A DNA stretch of 64,000 bases from Paenibacillaceae bacterium GAS479. Lineage in GTDB: Bacteria > Bacillota > Bacilli > Paenibacillales > Paenibacillaceae. Positions 7,597-16,163 of this stretch are shown piece after piece. Each line of letters starts with the position of its first letter. The first letter of the stretch is position 1. The stretch spans positions 2,745,501-2,809,500 of the forward strand of contig LT629764.1 of NCBI GenBank assembly GCA_900105225.1. Direction: 5' to 3'. The position numbers and the translations under genes are program-made. Under the pieces are notes generated by a model. The model ran no database searches and had not been told where the DNA came from. It saw only the letters and a program-made list of their open reading frames with translations.

Positions 7597-9057
7597 TTAA
7601 GCCAGATGCTTCAGGTAAGGCGCCAGATCAATGCCCAAAGCCGTGGACAGACGCTGGCCAAGCTCGGCATCCGCGCGGTAGAAGTTGCAGACAGCGCGCA
7701 GCTGCGTGCTCGACTCCACCACCGATAGATCCCCTGCCAGGTTGCGGATAACAGCTTCCTGCTCTGACTCGGAGTAACGGCGCCATACTTGGCCCGCTTG
7801 GCCAAAGTCATTGGTCTTGGCGATGCGCTGGCGTCCTGACGCTGCGTTCGCTGCCAAAGGATCTGGCGTCTCCGCATAGGCGGGATCTTCCTTCGGTGCA
7901 TCTGAGTGGCGAGTCGGCTCGTAGTTGACGGAACCTCGGCTCGATTGTTGTGACATCGCTCCGTCGCGCTGGTTGTTGCTCACATTGGCGAACGGGCAGT
8001 TGATCGGCAACTGCAAGTAATTCGTACCAATGCGGTAGCGCTGCGTGTCGGAGTAGGAGAACAGACGACCTTGCAGCAGCTTATCCTCCGACGGCTCTAT
8101 GCCAGGCACAACAACACCGGGGTTAAAACCTACCTGCTCCGTCTCGGCGAACACATTGTCGGGATTGCGATTCAACTGCATCGTGCCGACATGTACATAA
8201 GGAATGTCTTCCTCAAACCAGTCCTTCGTCGCATCTAGCGGATCGAAGTCGAAGGAATCGAGATCAGCCGGATCGAGAATCTGTACATACAAATCCCATT
8301 CCGGGAATTCGCCCCGCTTGATTGCCTCTTGCAAATCGCGAGTCGCATGATTGAAATCATTGGCCTGGATTGCTGAAGCTTGTTCCCCAGTCAAAGTGCG
8401 AATACCCTGTTTGGGAACCCAGCGCAGCTTCGTATAAACGCGATTGCCATGTGCATTAACCCACTTGAATGCATGCACGCTTGAGCCGCGCATCTCGCGG
8501 TAGCTCGCCGGAATTCCCTCGTCCGAGAACAGATGCAGCAGCATGTTAGTCGACTCCGGTGACAGCGACATGAAGTCCCAGTAGCGATCGGGATGCTGGA
8601 TGTTTGTGCTCGGATCTGGTTTCAGCGAGTGTACCATGTCAGGGAATTTCATTGCGTCACGGATGAAGAATACCGGCAGATTGTTGCCGACGAAATCGTA
8701 GTTGCCCTCTGTGGTGTAAAATTTGACCGCAAAACCGCGGGGATCACGCAGCGTCTCAGGAGAGTGCTGACCGTGAATAACGGTGCTGAAGCGGACGAAT
8801 ACACTAGTCTCAAGTCCCGCTTCCTGCAGAAAAGCCGCTTTTGTCCAGCGCTTCATGCTCGCTGCTGTTTTAAAGACGCCATGTGCGCCTGCGCCGCGTG
8901 CATGGACAACACGTTCCGGTACCCGCTCGCGATCAAAGTGCGCGAGTTTTTCGAGCAGCTGATAATCCTCTAGCAGAGTAGGGCCGTTCTGGCCAGCCGT
9001 TCTGGAGCTTTGATTGTCCCCGATCGGGACCCCTTGGTTCGTCGTCAGTCGGTTCAT
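7597..9057 (-). CDS. katA: Haem catalase (clade 3, KatA type)
   Basis: Breaks down hydrogen peroxide to water and oxygen in the cytoplasm. All catalase hallmarks are present: the distal His in RVPERVVHARGAGAHG (about residue 52), the distal Asn in NYDFVGNNLPVFFIRD (about 126) and the proximal haem-ligand Tyr in RLFSYSDTQRYRIG (about 335). At 486 aa it is the normal length of small-subunit clade 3 catalases, without the C-terminal flavodoxin-like domain of large catalases. The start ATG has an AAAGGGGAA sequence upstream. A perfect PerR box lies about 120 bp upstream, so peroxide-dependent derepression is expected. Own terminator downstream. Confidence 0.95.
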   Translation of the reverse strand: MNRLTTNQGVPIGDNQSSRTAGQNGPTLLEDYQLLEKLAHFDRERVPERVVHARGAGAHGVFKTAASMKRWTKAAFLQEAGLETSVFVRFSTVIHGQHSPETLRDPRGFAVKFYTTEGNYDFVGNNLPVFFIRDAMKFPDMVHSLKPDPSTNIQHPDRYWDFMSLSPESTNMLLHLFSDEGIPASYREMRGSSVHAFKWVNAHGNRVYTKLRWVPKQGIRTLTGEQASAIQANDFNHATRDLQEAIKRGEFPEWDLYVQILDPADLDSFDFDPLDATKDWFEEDIPYVHVGTMQLNRNPDNVFAETEQVGFNPGVVVPGIEPSEDKLLQGRLFSYSDTQRYRIGTNYLQLPINCPFANVSNNQRDGAMSQQSSRGSVNYEPTRHSDAPKEDPAYAETPDPLAANAASGRQRIAKTNDFGQAGQVWRRYSESEQEAVIRNLAGDLSVVESSTQLRAVCNFYRADAELGQRLSTALGIDLAPYLKHLA

Positions 9058-9167
9058 GAAATAATTCCCCTTTCTCCCGGTTATCCGGTATCCATGAATG
9101 AATGCGTCTGAATCAATCTGATAGACAGCTGATAGTTGACTCTACTTTATAATCTTATCACTTTGTA

Positions 9168-9194
9168 GTCAATAGTTTTTTATAATTATTATAA
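9168..9194 (-). promoter_or_regulatory. PerR box and candidate -35 of the catalase gene
   Basis: TTATAATTATTATAA at 9180-9194 matches the PerR consensus TTATAATnATTATAA at every defined position. On the minus strand a TTGACT (-35-like) lies directly downstream at 9173-9168, followed by a TATAAA-containing stretch about 15 bp further, so the box is placed to repress katA by the iron- or manganese-loaded peroxide sensor PerR. It also lies about 230 bp upstream of the divergent MFS gene. Confidence 0.85.
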
Positions 9195-9423
9195 ATTAGA
9201 GTTTAAGAAGGAAAAATCGTAGTGCTGAGGAAGTCTTTTAAAAGCAAAAATATGGATAATCTATCTGCGGAGGTGCCGAATCCAATACGAGCTTGCCTAA
9301 GCGAAAATGAGCTAGCAAATGCCAGTAGAAGTTTCCCCGGAACAAAGCGCGTCGTAGCACCAAAAGCTATTCGCTCCGAGCGTCCTTCAGGGCCGCCGAA
9401 ATGAGGAAAGCGGGGAGAGCGCC

Positions 9424-10746
9424 ATGCCGTCAAAACGAATCAATTCCAGCTGGATGTACGGGCTGGGTATGTTTGCCATGATGGTTCCCAGTCAGGCCTT
9501 TTTATCCTTCTACAGCTACTACTATGTGGACAAGCTAGGCCTCGGCATCGGAATGGCTACGCTTGCCCGTAGTATTTATCTCATCTGGGACGCAGTTAAT
9601 CAGCCGCTGTTAGGTTATTGGTCCGACCGCACGCATACACGCTTTGGCCGCCGTAAGCCGTGGTTGTATGGGGCCTTGCCCGCGTTCACCGCTGTATTCA
9701 TCCTGTTGTTCTCCGTACCAGAGTCTGTAGCGGCTACTGCTGCGACAGGCGGGCTGGAGTTATTCTATTGGTTCCTGGCATCGCTCATCCTGTTCGAAAC
9801 CGCCTCCTCCGTTATTTGGGTTAACTATGGGGCGCTGCTGCCTGAGCTTTACAGCGGTGCGGATAAGCGAGCTAAAGCATCCGCCATTGGGCAAGGCTTT
9901 CAGATGCTGGCCATCCTCATCGGTACAGCTGCGACCCCAAGCCTGTTCGAAAATTTAGGCTTTGGCGGCATGTCCTATGCCTATGCAGCTCTTTTCCTTG
10001 TCTGCATGCTGGTGTTCCTCCGTCATCTCCAAGAGCCCCCCGAAACGCGCAGCCAGCCGCCGCTGCCCTTAATCGCGGCATTTCACGAGACGCTTCGCAA
10101 CCGTAATTTCTGGATTTTTCATCTCGCCAATTCCTTTGCTCAAACCGTGAACGGCTTGCTCAGCTCCATGATTCCGTTTTATGCCAAATATGCTCTAGGT
10201 ATTCCCGAAAGCCAAGTTTCCTTGCTGCTTGCCTCCATTTTCGTGCCGGTCATCCCGCTCGTCGCGATCTGGTACCTTATTGCAAGACGCCTCGGCGGCT
10301 TGCGCAGCTGGCGGCTCGCGCTTATCGTTTATGGCATTAGCGCCTTGCCGCTCTGGTTCGCGGAAGGACTCGGCGGTGGTATCGTTGCCGGTATTATCGT
10401 CGGCTTCGGCCTGGCAGGATTCCTCGTTACGCCAGCTGTGCTGAACGGGCGGATCATCGACCAGGATGCAGAGAAGACCGGGCGCAGGCGCGAGGGCGTG
10501 TATACTGCTGTCGGCGGTTTTGTTACCCGTTCGAGCGGACTCATTTCGGCGCTGGCTTTCTGGATTGTCGGCATGCTGCTCGGCTATTCCAGCGGCATCG
10601 ATCCGGGGCCGAATCCGGAGCTTGCTTTCCGCTGGCTGATTAGCTTGGTGCCAGTCGGTCTGCTAGCGGTATCAGTTGCCATATCCTTTATGTATCGGGA
10701 GGAAGGAGAGGGAGCAGATGACAAAAAGGCTGATTCTCAACTGTGA
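9424..10746 (+). CDS. MFS transporter, GPH (sugar:cation symporter) type
   Basis: About twelve hydrophobic segments over 440 residues. The loop between segments 2 and 3 carries YWSDRTHTRFGRRKPWLYG, the cytoplasmic signature of glycoside-pentoside-hexuronide symporters such as MelB, along with an early Asp in LIWDAVNQPLLG. Substrate cannot be read from the sequence. The ATG is preceded by CGGGGAGAG. The 3' end overlaps the start of the following deacetylase gene by 29 bp, which suggests translational coupling and that the transporter imports an acetylated sugar or oligosaccharide handled by that enzyme. Confidence 0.85.
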   Translation: MPSKRINSSWMYGLGMFAMMVPSQAFLSFYSYYYVDKLGLGIGMATLARSIYLIWDAVNQPLLGYWSDRTHTRFGRRKPWLYGALPAFTAVFILLFSVPESVAATAATGGLELFYWFLASLILFETASSVIWVNYGALLPELYSGADKRAKASAIGQGFQMLAILIGTAATPSLFENLGFGGMSYAYAALFLVCMLVFLRHLQEPPETRSQPPLPLIAAFHETLRNRNFWIFHLANSFAQTVNGLLSSMIPFYAKYALGIPESQVSLLLASIFVPVIPLVAIWYLIARRLGGLRSWRLALIVYGISALPLWFAEGLGGGIVAGIIVGFGLAGFLVTPAVLNGRIIDQDAEKTGRRREGVYTAVGGFVTRSSGLISALAFWIVGMLLGYSSGIDPGPNPELAFRWLISLVPVGLLAVSVAISFMYREEGEGADDKKADSQL

Positions 10747-11623
10747 CGATTTTGGGCAATGCCGTGCTGCAAATGAGGCGATTTTCGGCTTGTTGGAGGA
10801 AGGTCTCGCCAGCTCCGCTACGATCATGGCGCCTGCACCAGCTTTTCGGGAGGCAGCCGAGTGGTGCCGCCGCCAGGGGGACAAAGTCAGCATAGGGGCT
10901 CATTTGACCTTTACAAGTGAATTCCCCGATTGGCGCTGGGGCGCGCTCACTGGTGCAGCGTCGCTGCAGGACCGCGATGGTTTCCTGCATCCTGACATTG
11001 AAGCTTTCGAGCGCAGCGCCCTTGCCCCGGACGTAAAACGAGAGATGAACGCCCAGTTCAAAGCGATCCGCGAGGCTGGGATCAGCATAACGCATGCCGA
11101 CAACCATATGGGTAGCCTGTACGGACTGGCGACGGGGCGCAGCTACTTGCCGCTTGTGCTCTGGCAATGTTCAAGGCGCCGACTGCCATTCCGGCTGTTC
11201 CGGCGTATTTGGGAGAAGGATGTCTTTCTCGCCTCCGTCCCGAACGCAGAACAGATCCTAAACAAAGTTGTGGCTTTGGCTGATCTGCTTAGAGTGCCCC
11301 TGCCGGACTACCTGGTTAGCCATCCCTATCATGTCGAGCCGGGAGAGACGTATAGTTCCTTCAAAACGATGATGATCAACAAGCTGTACGATTTACCGGA
11401 GGGGATTACCGAAACGTATGTTCATCCAGCAGTTCAGGACGAGGAAATGGGGCGAATTATTCCTTCTTGGGAAAAACGGACCTGGGAGCATCGGTTGCTG
11501 CAGGACGGAGATTTTCGCTACGCACTGCAGGATGCCGGCATTGAGCTGGCTACTTACCGGGATGTATGGCGTGAGCAGAAGCGTCCTCGCTGGAATGCGA
11601 TGCATCAGCTACTTAAAAATTGA
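10718..11623 (+). CDS. ChbG/HpnK (YdjC) family carbohydrate deacetylase
   Basis: Members remove an acetyl group from N-acetylated sugars such as diacetylchitobiose or hopanoid-linked glucosamine. The metal and catalytic pattern is visible: LILNCDDFGQ at the start, GAHLTFTSE near residue 60, ITHADNHMGS near 120, and YVHPAVQDEE near 230. The frame opens upstream at 10676, but GGAAGGAGAGGGAG sits right before the ATG at 10718, giving 301 aa. It overlaps the MFS gene by 29 bp, so the two are probably one transcript for uptake and deacetylation of an amino sugar. An AT-rich gap of about 100 bp follows. Confidence 0.85.
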   Translation: MTKRLILNCDDFGQCRAANEAIFGLLEEGLASSATIMAPAPAFREAAEWCRRQGDKVSIGAHLTFTSEFPDWRWGALTGAASLQDRDGFLHPDIEAFERSALAPDVKREMNAQFKAIREAGISITHADNHMGSLYGLATGRSYLPLVLWQCSRRRLPFRLFRRIWEKDVFLASVPNAEQILNKVVALADLLRVPLPDYLVSHPYHVEPGETYSSFKTMMINKLYDLPEGITETYVHPAVQDEEMGRIIPSWEKRTWEHRLLQDGDFRYALQDAGIELATYRDVWREQKRPRWNAMHQLLKN

Positions 11624-11729
11624 ATAAATATGCAATAAAATTCGACAAATATATATTTTTTTCGGCAAAATCTAACAAAAATCTTCACAAAAGGCGATAA
11701 ATAAAGGAAAAAGTACGAATAGGGGTAAT

Positions 11730-13328
11730 ATGCCTACATATCGTTCCTTTATCTTTCAATTGCTGCGCAATTATATAGCTGGCTCAGCTCTTGCCGTTGT
11801 TGGGGTAGGCGGCGCCATCATCGGAATGAGTTTGGAGCTCCATCCAGGCCAGCCTACTGTCATTTCACTGATTTTGCTGTTATCGGTGTTCTGCATGCTT
11901 GTTGTGGAAGGCATAACATTCCGCCGGCATCTGGAGCCGATACATCGGCTTTTCCAGATGACAGAACGGGATAACGCCACGATTAGAAAAGCTTATTTCC
12001 GGACCCATCGAATGCCTGGGCTTGCTGTCCGGCGGACCCTGGGCCCTCATCTGCTCGGCTTTGTACTGCCGGCAGTTGCGCTTACTCTTACCAGCAGACA
12101 GCTGGGATGGATCGACATTCCGAATGGCCAGCTGGCCATTGCGGTTTTTGCTTCTATTTTGATAGCGAGTCTTCATGCGGTGGTTGAATTTTTCCTGACG
12201 GCTCAGGCGATACGCCCTCTGCTAGTGACGATCAAGTCCTATGCGGATCCGCTAGCGCACAGCGAGCTGTCACTCAAGGGCAAAGTGCTAGTTCCGATAC
12301 CATTTAAGTTTCAACTGAGTATTTTCGTCATCGGCGCTCTCCCGGTACTGTTGTTCGTGCTATCAACGCAGGTCCGACTAGCTGCAAAAGGGGATTCCAG
12401 CACCGGTTACTGGGCATGGAGCGGACTCGTGCTCATTGTCAGCCTGGGCTTCGCTTCTTATGCTGCGTGGCTTCTCGGGCGGAACGTCAAACAGCCGATC
12501 GAGGAACTGTACGGAATGATGAAGCTTGTGCGCAAGGGCAATCTGTCCGTAACCGTTCCCGATTTATATTCGGATGAGTTTTCCCGTCTTGTGGACGGCT
12601 TCAATCATATGGTGCACGGGCTTGGCGAGCGAGAACGAATGAACGAGCAACTGCTGCAAAGTTACTTCTCCACTTTGGCTGCTGCTCTGGATGCGAGGGA
12701 CCCTTATACGGCAGGCCACTCTCAGCGAGTGGCGGCTTACGCGCTTATGATTGGGCGAATGGAGGGTCTTGCGATTTCTGAGCTGGATGTGCTGAACAAG
12801 ACGGCATTGCTCCATGATATCGGTAAAATCGGCGTCCGAGACAGCGTGCTGCTTAAGGATGGTAAGTTGACGGATGAGGAGTTCGATCAAATCAAGCTGC
12901 ACACCGTCATGGGCGAGAATATCCTGCGCCAGATTGAACCGCAAGAGGCGATGGCAGCGTTCCTGCCAGGCGTGCGCTCCCATCACGAGCGTTACGATGG
13001 CAAAGGTTATCCCGATCGTTTAGCCGGGGAAGAGATTCCACTCATGGGCCGCATCATCGCTGTCGCAGACGCCTATGATGCGATGACCTCAGATCGTCCT
13101 TACCGGAAAGGTATGCCAGCCGCTCGGGCGCTCGCCATACTGGAGGAAGGCTGCGGCACGCAGTGGGACCCTCAATATGCCCGGACGTTCATCCGGGCGA
13201 TGGGCGGGCTGGAGCATCCAGGCCAGGTGACGCTGCTGACTAAACGCGATAGCGGCAGCGAGTCTGCTGCCGGAGGAGCGGAGACCGGCGTTGAGGCTGC
13301 TTCGGGAGAGCGCAGCAAGAGCTCTTGA
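11730..13328 (+). CDS. Membrane-bound HD-GYP protein (predicted c-di-GMP phosphodiesterase)
   Basis: Predicted order: several transmembrane helices in residues 10-60, 105-165 and 190-250, a HAMP-like linker near 250-305 (LGRNVKQPIEELYGMMKLV), and an HD-GYP domain from about 315 to 490. HD motif ALLHDIGKIGVRD, downstream HHERYDGKGYPDRLAGEEI (the GYP signature appears as GKGYPDRL), and ADAYDAMTSDRPYRKG are all intact, so hydrolysis of cyclic di-GMP is expected. The C-terminus is a polar Gly/Glu/Ser tail. The start ATG has only a weak AGGGGTAAT site. Monocistronic, with a strong terminator at 13465. Confidence 0.88.
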   Translation: MPTYRSFIFQLLRNYIAGSALAVVGVGGAIIGMSLELHPGQPTVISLILLLSVFCMLVVEGITFRRHLEPIHRLFQMTERDNATIRKAYFRTHRMPGLAVRRTLGPHLLGFVLPAVALTLTSRQLGWIDIPNGQLAIAVFASILIASLHAVVEFFLTAQAIRPLLVTIKSYADPLAHSELSLKGKVLVPIPFKFQLSIFVIGALPVLLFVLSTQVRLAAKGDSSTGYWAWSGLVLIVSLGFASYAAWLLGRNVKQPIEELYGMMKLVRKGNLSVTVPDLYSDEFSRLVDGFNHMVHGLGERERMNEQLLQSYFSTLAAALDARDPYTAGHSQRVAAYALMIGRMEGLAISELDVLNKTALLHDIGKIGVRDSVLLKDGKLTDEEFDQIKLHTVMGENILRQIEPQEAMAAFLPGVRSHHERYDGKGYPDRLAGEEIPLMGRIIAVADAYDAMTSDRPYRKGMPAARALAILEEGCGTQWDPQYARTFIRAMGGLEHPGQVTLLTKRDSGSESAAGGAETGVEAASGERSKSS

Positions 13329-13464
13329 AGCTCGGGTAGTTGCGGCTGAAGGCAGCTTTGTTGGCTACCTAGGCGAGGAGATTGCCGAGCAAAGGCCTCA
13401 TACTATTGTAGCCGCTTTGATGGAGGCTTAAGATATCTCCGTCGGTCGCCGTTGCTATATAAGG

Positions 13465-13508
13465 GTGTCCCGTAAGTCATGAGAATCATGGCTTACGGGA
13501 CACTTTTT
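13465..13508 (+). terminator. Strong intrinsic terminator
   Basis: GTGTCCCGTAAGTCATGA pairs almost perfectly with TCATGGCTTACGGGACAC and is followed by TTTTT. It lies 137 bp after the HD-GYP gene. Confidence 0.85.
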
Positions 13509-13544
13509 ATCATTTTACAGTTGCCGACGTGGGTGACAAGAGCT

Positions 13545-13727
13545 TAACGGAACTGAGCGATCTTATTTGCAGCAGAACCGGCCCCAGCAACATGTAACGG
13601 AACTCAGGAAGCTTATTTGGGCCAAAGTTACTTAGAAACCCGTATTGAGTTGGTAATAGCGTGTCTGAGTTCCGTTACAGTCGAGAAAACCCGGTTTAGG
13701 CTCAAATAGCGCTTGTGAGTTCCGTTA
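13545..13727. repeat. Phased four-motif repeat element, copy 1 (diverged)
   Basis: Two direct copies of TAACGGAACTGAG-like motifs at 13545 and 13595, then two inverted copies ending at 13677 and 13727 (CTGAGTTCCGTTA). The members of each pair are exactly 50 bp apart and the inner pair is separated by 55 bp. Each plus motif is followed a few bases later by CTTATT. The two other copies in the window (23604, 42533) have the same geometry although the sequence between motifs differs. The rest of the gap to 14006 holds short CACTCAGCCATC-type repeats. Confidence 0.8.
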
Positions 13728-13940
13728 CAGCATCCAGCCAACTAGCATACATATACGATCAGCCATTCGACTGTACATTTGCTACCACTTTTGCTCAGAC
13801 AGAAGCTTAGACATTAACTCAGCCATCTGCTCACATATTGCACAATCACTTGCACGATCACTCATACGTTCACTCAGCCATCGACTCAGCCATCCACTCA
13901 CAAATTCATTCACGCATTCTCTAAATATTGAAAGGAATTG

Positions 13941-13958
13941 CTGACAGACTGTTGTCAG
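13941..13958. promoter_or_regulatory. Inverted repeat upstream of the UDG-like gene
   Basis: CTGACA-GACTGT-TGTCAG, 49 bp before the likely TTG start. A TATACT (-10-like) hexamer follows at about 13970. It could be an operator; it does not match the Bacillus LexA box. Confidence 0.3.
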
Positions 13959-14006
13959 TAATTCAGGTTATACTGATGGGATAAAGCCGAGCAGGGAGTG
14001 GGGCGT

Positions 14007-14960
14007 TTGAACGAGCGGGTGAGTGAGGATGCACGTAGGCGCAGCTTCAGCGCCGCCGAGCTGGCGGGGCTTCGCCACCCGGAACGGTTCGCGGAGGCGG
14101 CAATGTATATGGCGAGCTTGCCGGAACGGTTAAGGTACAACCAGGAGGAGCTTCTGGCGCCTCCTCTACTGATGCAGAGTTCAGGCACCCTTGAAATGTA
14201 CTACACTCCGCATAATGAGTTGGGCGGCGGTAGAGCGCGCCTGGTCATTGCGGGGCTGACGCCTGGCTGGCGGCAGATGGAGATCTCCTTGCGTGTGCTG
14301 AAGCAAACACTAGCTTCCGGATGCACGCCGGAAGAAGCCTGCCGGGAATCCAAACGGCAGGCTCGCTTCGCGGGATCTATGCGGACAGGTTTGCTGGATA
14401 TGCTGCGAGAACTCGGCCTGCCGGAGCTGCTCCGCAAAACCGCTAAACAACCGCATCGCTTAGGGAATGCCGCCCAAGCACCAAACCAAGCACCGAACCA
14501 AGCACTGTGTCAGGAGAAATCAGGGCATGCCTGCGATGAGTCTTCCTCTGCAGAGGCAATCACTTTATTACTATCGCCTGCGCTACCCGACGATCTACTG
14601 GACCATCCCATGATCCATACGACGTCAGTGTTGCCATGCCCGGTGTTCCGTGATGGAACGAATTATAGCGGCCATCAGCCGCCTATATCCCGCAATCCCT
14701 TCCTATTGGAGACAGCCGTCCGGCATATGACGGATGAGCTCAACCAACTAGAGCAACCACCGCTACTTGTACCGTTGGGCAAGGCGGTAGAGGACGTTCT
14801 TCGAGTGCTGCAGGAGCGAGGGTTAATGCGGGAGGAGCAGGTGTTGTGGGGCTTTCCCCATCCATCAGGAGCGAATGGGCATCGCCATGCCCAGTTCCGT
14901 GAAGCTTTCCCGGAACTGAAGGAGCGGCTGGAACGTTTTATGATATCACTGGAGAATTAA
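14007..14960 (+). CDS. Uracil-DNA-glycosylase-superfamily-like protein
   Basis: Two short blocks recall the UDG fold: VIAGLTPGWRQME about 75 residues from the start, at the place of motif A (GxxPG), and GFPHPSGANGHR near the C-terminus, at the place of the HPS-type motif B. Between them is a low-complexity APNQAPNQ insert and a stretch SVLPCPVFRDGTNYSGHQP. I therefore suggest a distant base-excision glycosylase; the assignment rests on motifs alone. Start: the frame opens with GTG at 13998, but AGGGAGTGG is placed correctly for the TTG at 14007 (317 aa). The next gene, 35 bp downstream, is an AlkC-like DNA alkylation repair protein, which supports a repair role. Confidence 0.5.
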   Translation: MNERVSEDARRRSFSAAELAGLRHPERFAEAAMYMASLPERLRYNQEELLAPPLLMQSSGTLEMYYTPHNELGGGRARLVIAGLTPGWRQMEISLRVLKQTLASGCTPEEACRESKRQARFAGSMRTGLLDMLRELGLPELLRKTAKQPHRLGNAAQAPNQAPNQALCQEKSGHACDESSSAEAITLLLSPALPDDLLDHPMIHTTSVLPCPVFRDGTNYSGHQPPISRNPFLLETAVRHMTDELNQLEQPPLLVPLGKAVEDVLRVLQERGLMREEQVLWGFPHPSGANGHRHAQFREAFPELKERLERFMISLEN

Positions 14961-14995
14961 TCGAGTACCGTTTATAGCAGGAGGAGCAAGCATTT

Positions 14996-16087
14996 ATGGA
15001 GCCGTTGCGAAATTTGTATCACGAAGAGATGCTTTTGAAAGTCGGACAGGCATTTCATGATCTGGACAACCGTTTCGACCCTGCCGTTTTCTTGGCGCTC
15101 GTACAGCAGGAGCCTTGGGGTGAGGCCTCCTTCAAAGAAAGGATGCGCCTGGTCACGCGCGCCCTTGGCCGGTTGTTACCAGAGGACTACCGCGAGTCCG
15201 TCCCGCTCGTTTGTCGGGCGGCAGAGCGGTTCCGGGGCGTGGAGTATATTTTTTTCCCGGATTATGTGGAGCTGTTCGGCGCGAAGGAGCCGGAGCTTTC
15301 CTTGGAGGCATTGACCAAACTTACTCGCAGCTCAACGTCGGAATTTGCCGTGCGTTCTTATATCGAGCGTGATCCGGTGGCGGTCATGAAGCGTATGCTG
15401 GACTGGTCCAGAGATTCAGATGAGCACATCCGGCGCCTGGCCAGCGAAGGCTGCAGGCCACGCCTGCCCTGGGGGCAGCGGCTGCCTGTATTTGTCCGGG
15501 ACCCGGCCCCCGTGCTGGAGCTGTTGGAGCCGATGCTGCAAGACGAGAGCGAGTATGTGCGCCGTAGCGTCGCCAACAATCTCAATGATATTGCCAAAGA
15601 CCATCCAGAGCGTGTGCTGGAGCTGGCGGAGCGGAACTATGGCCGCGACAGCCGAACAGATTGGATTCTGCGGCATGGCTGCCGAACATTGTTAAAACAG
15701 GCTCATCCACGCGCGATGGAGCTTTTTGGTTATGCTCCTGCCGCCGGGACTTCGGTGCGGGAGCTAATTATTTTGACCCCGATCGTTACATTCGGAGAGC
15801 GGTTGGAGTTCACTTTTGAGCTCTTTAATGAAGGGGAGCCGGTGTCACTTCGTTTGGAGTATGAGATTGGCTTCGTCAAGGCGAACGGCACGCTGGCCGG
15901 CAAAAGATTCAAGCTGTCCCAGCGTATTTATCCGCATGGAGCTACTTCCGTGGCGCGCTCCCATGCGATTAAGCCGATTACGACTCGCCGCTACTACCCT
16001 GGCACGCACATCCTGACTGTGCTCGTCAATGGAGTAGCGCACGGCACGCTGCCTTTCGAACTGGTCATGGACCCGTCGGAGGAGTAA
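14996..16087 (+). CDS. AlkC-type DNA alkylation repair protein
   Basis: HEAT-like helical repeats make up the first 240 residues. The block SEGCRPRLPWGQRLP is the signature I associate with AlkC (and AlkD-related) DNA glycosylases, which excise 3-methyl- and 7-methyl-purines without base flipping. After residue 250 there is a beta-rich immunoglobulin-like extension (FTFELFNEGEPVSLRLEYEI to HILTVLVNGVAHG), as in longer AlkC proteins with a C-terminal Ig-like domain. AGGAGGAGC precedes the ATG. It follows the UDG-like gene by 35 bp on the same strand and shares its transcript, ending in the terminator at 16121. Confidence 0.82.
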   Translation: MEPLRNLYHEEMLLKVGQAFHDLDNRFDPAVFLALVQQEPWGEASFKERMRLVTRALGRLLPEDYRESVPLVCRAAERFRGVEYIFFPDYVELFGAKEPELSLEALTKLTRSSTSEFAVRSYIERDPVAVMKRMLDWSRDSDEHIRRLASEGCRPRLPWGQRLPVFVRDPAPVLELLEPMLQDESEYVRRSVANNLNDIAKDHPERVLELAERNYGRDSRTDWILRHGCRTLLKQAHPRAMELFGYAPAAGTSVRELIILTPIVTFGERLEFTFELFNEGEPVSLRLEYEIGFVKANGTLAGKRFKLSQRIYPHGATSVARSHAIKPITTRRYYPGTHILTVLVNGVAHGTLPFELVMDPSEE

Positions 16088-16120
16088 CCATTCTCGCGCA
16101 GCGGCTGCCTTATTCAACAA

Positions 16121-16147
16121 AAAAACGCGCCCCCGGGGCGCGTTTTT
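16121..16147. terminator. Bidirectional terminator
   Basis: AAAAACGCGCCCC directly followed by GGGGCGCGTTTTT. It separates the convergent AlkC-like (plus) and MTHFR-like (minus) genes and has A- and T-runs for both directions. Confidence 0.88.
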
Positions 16148-16163
16148 CATTTTGATATAATTT

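Noticed and set aside
9222-9404. 60-codon ORF before the MFS gene
   Set aside because: No ribosome site, no motif, and it lies in the divergent promoter region between katA and the MFS gene.
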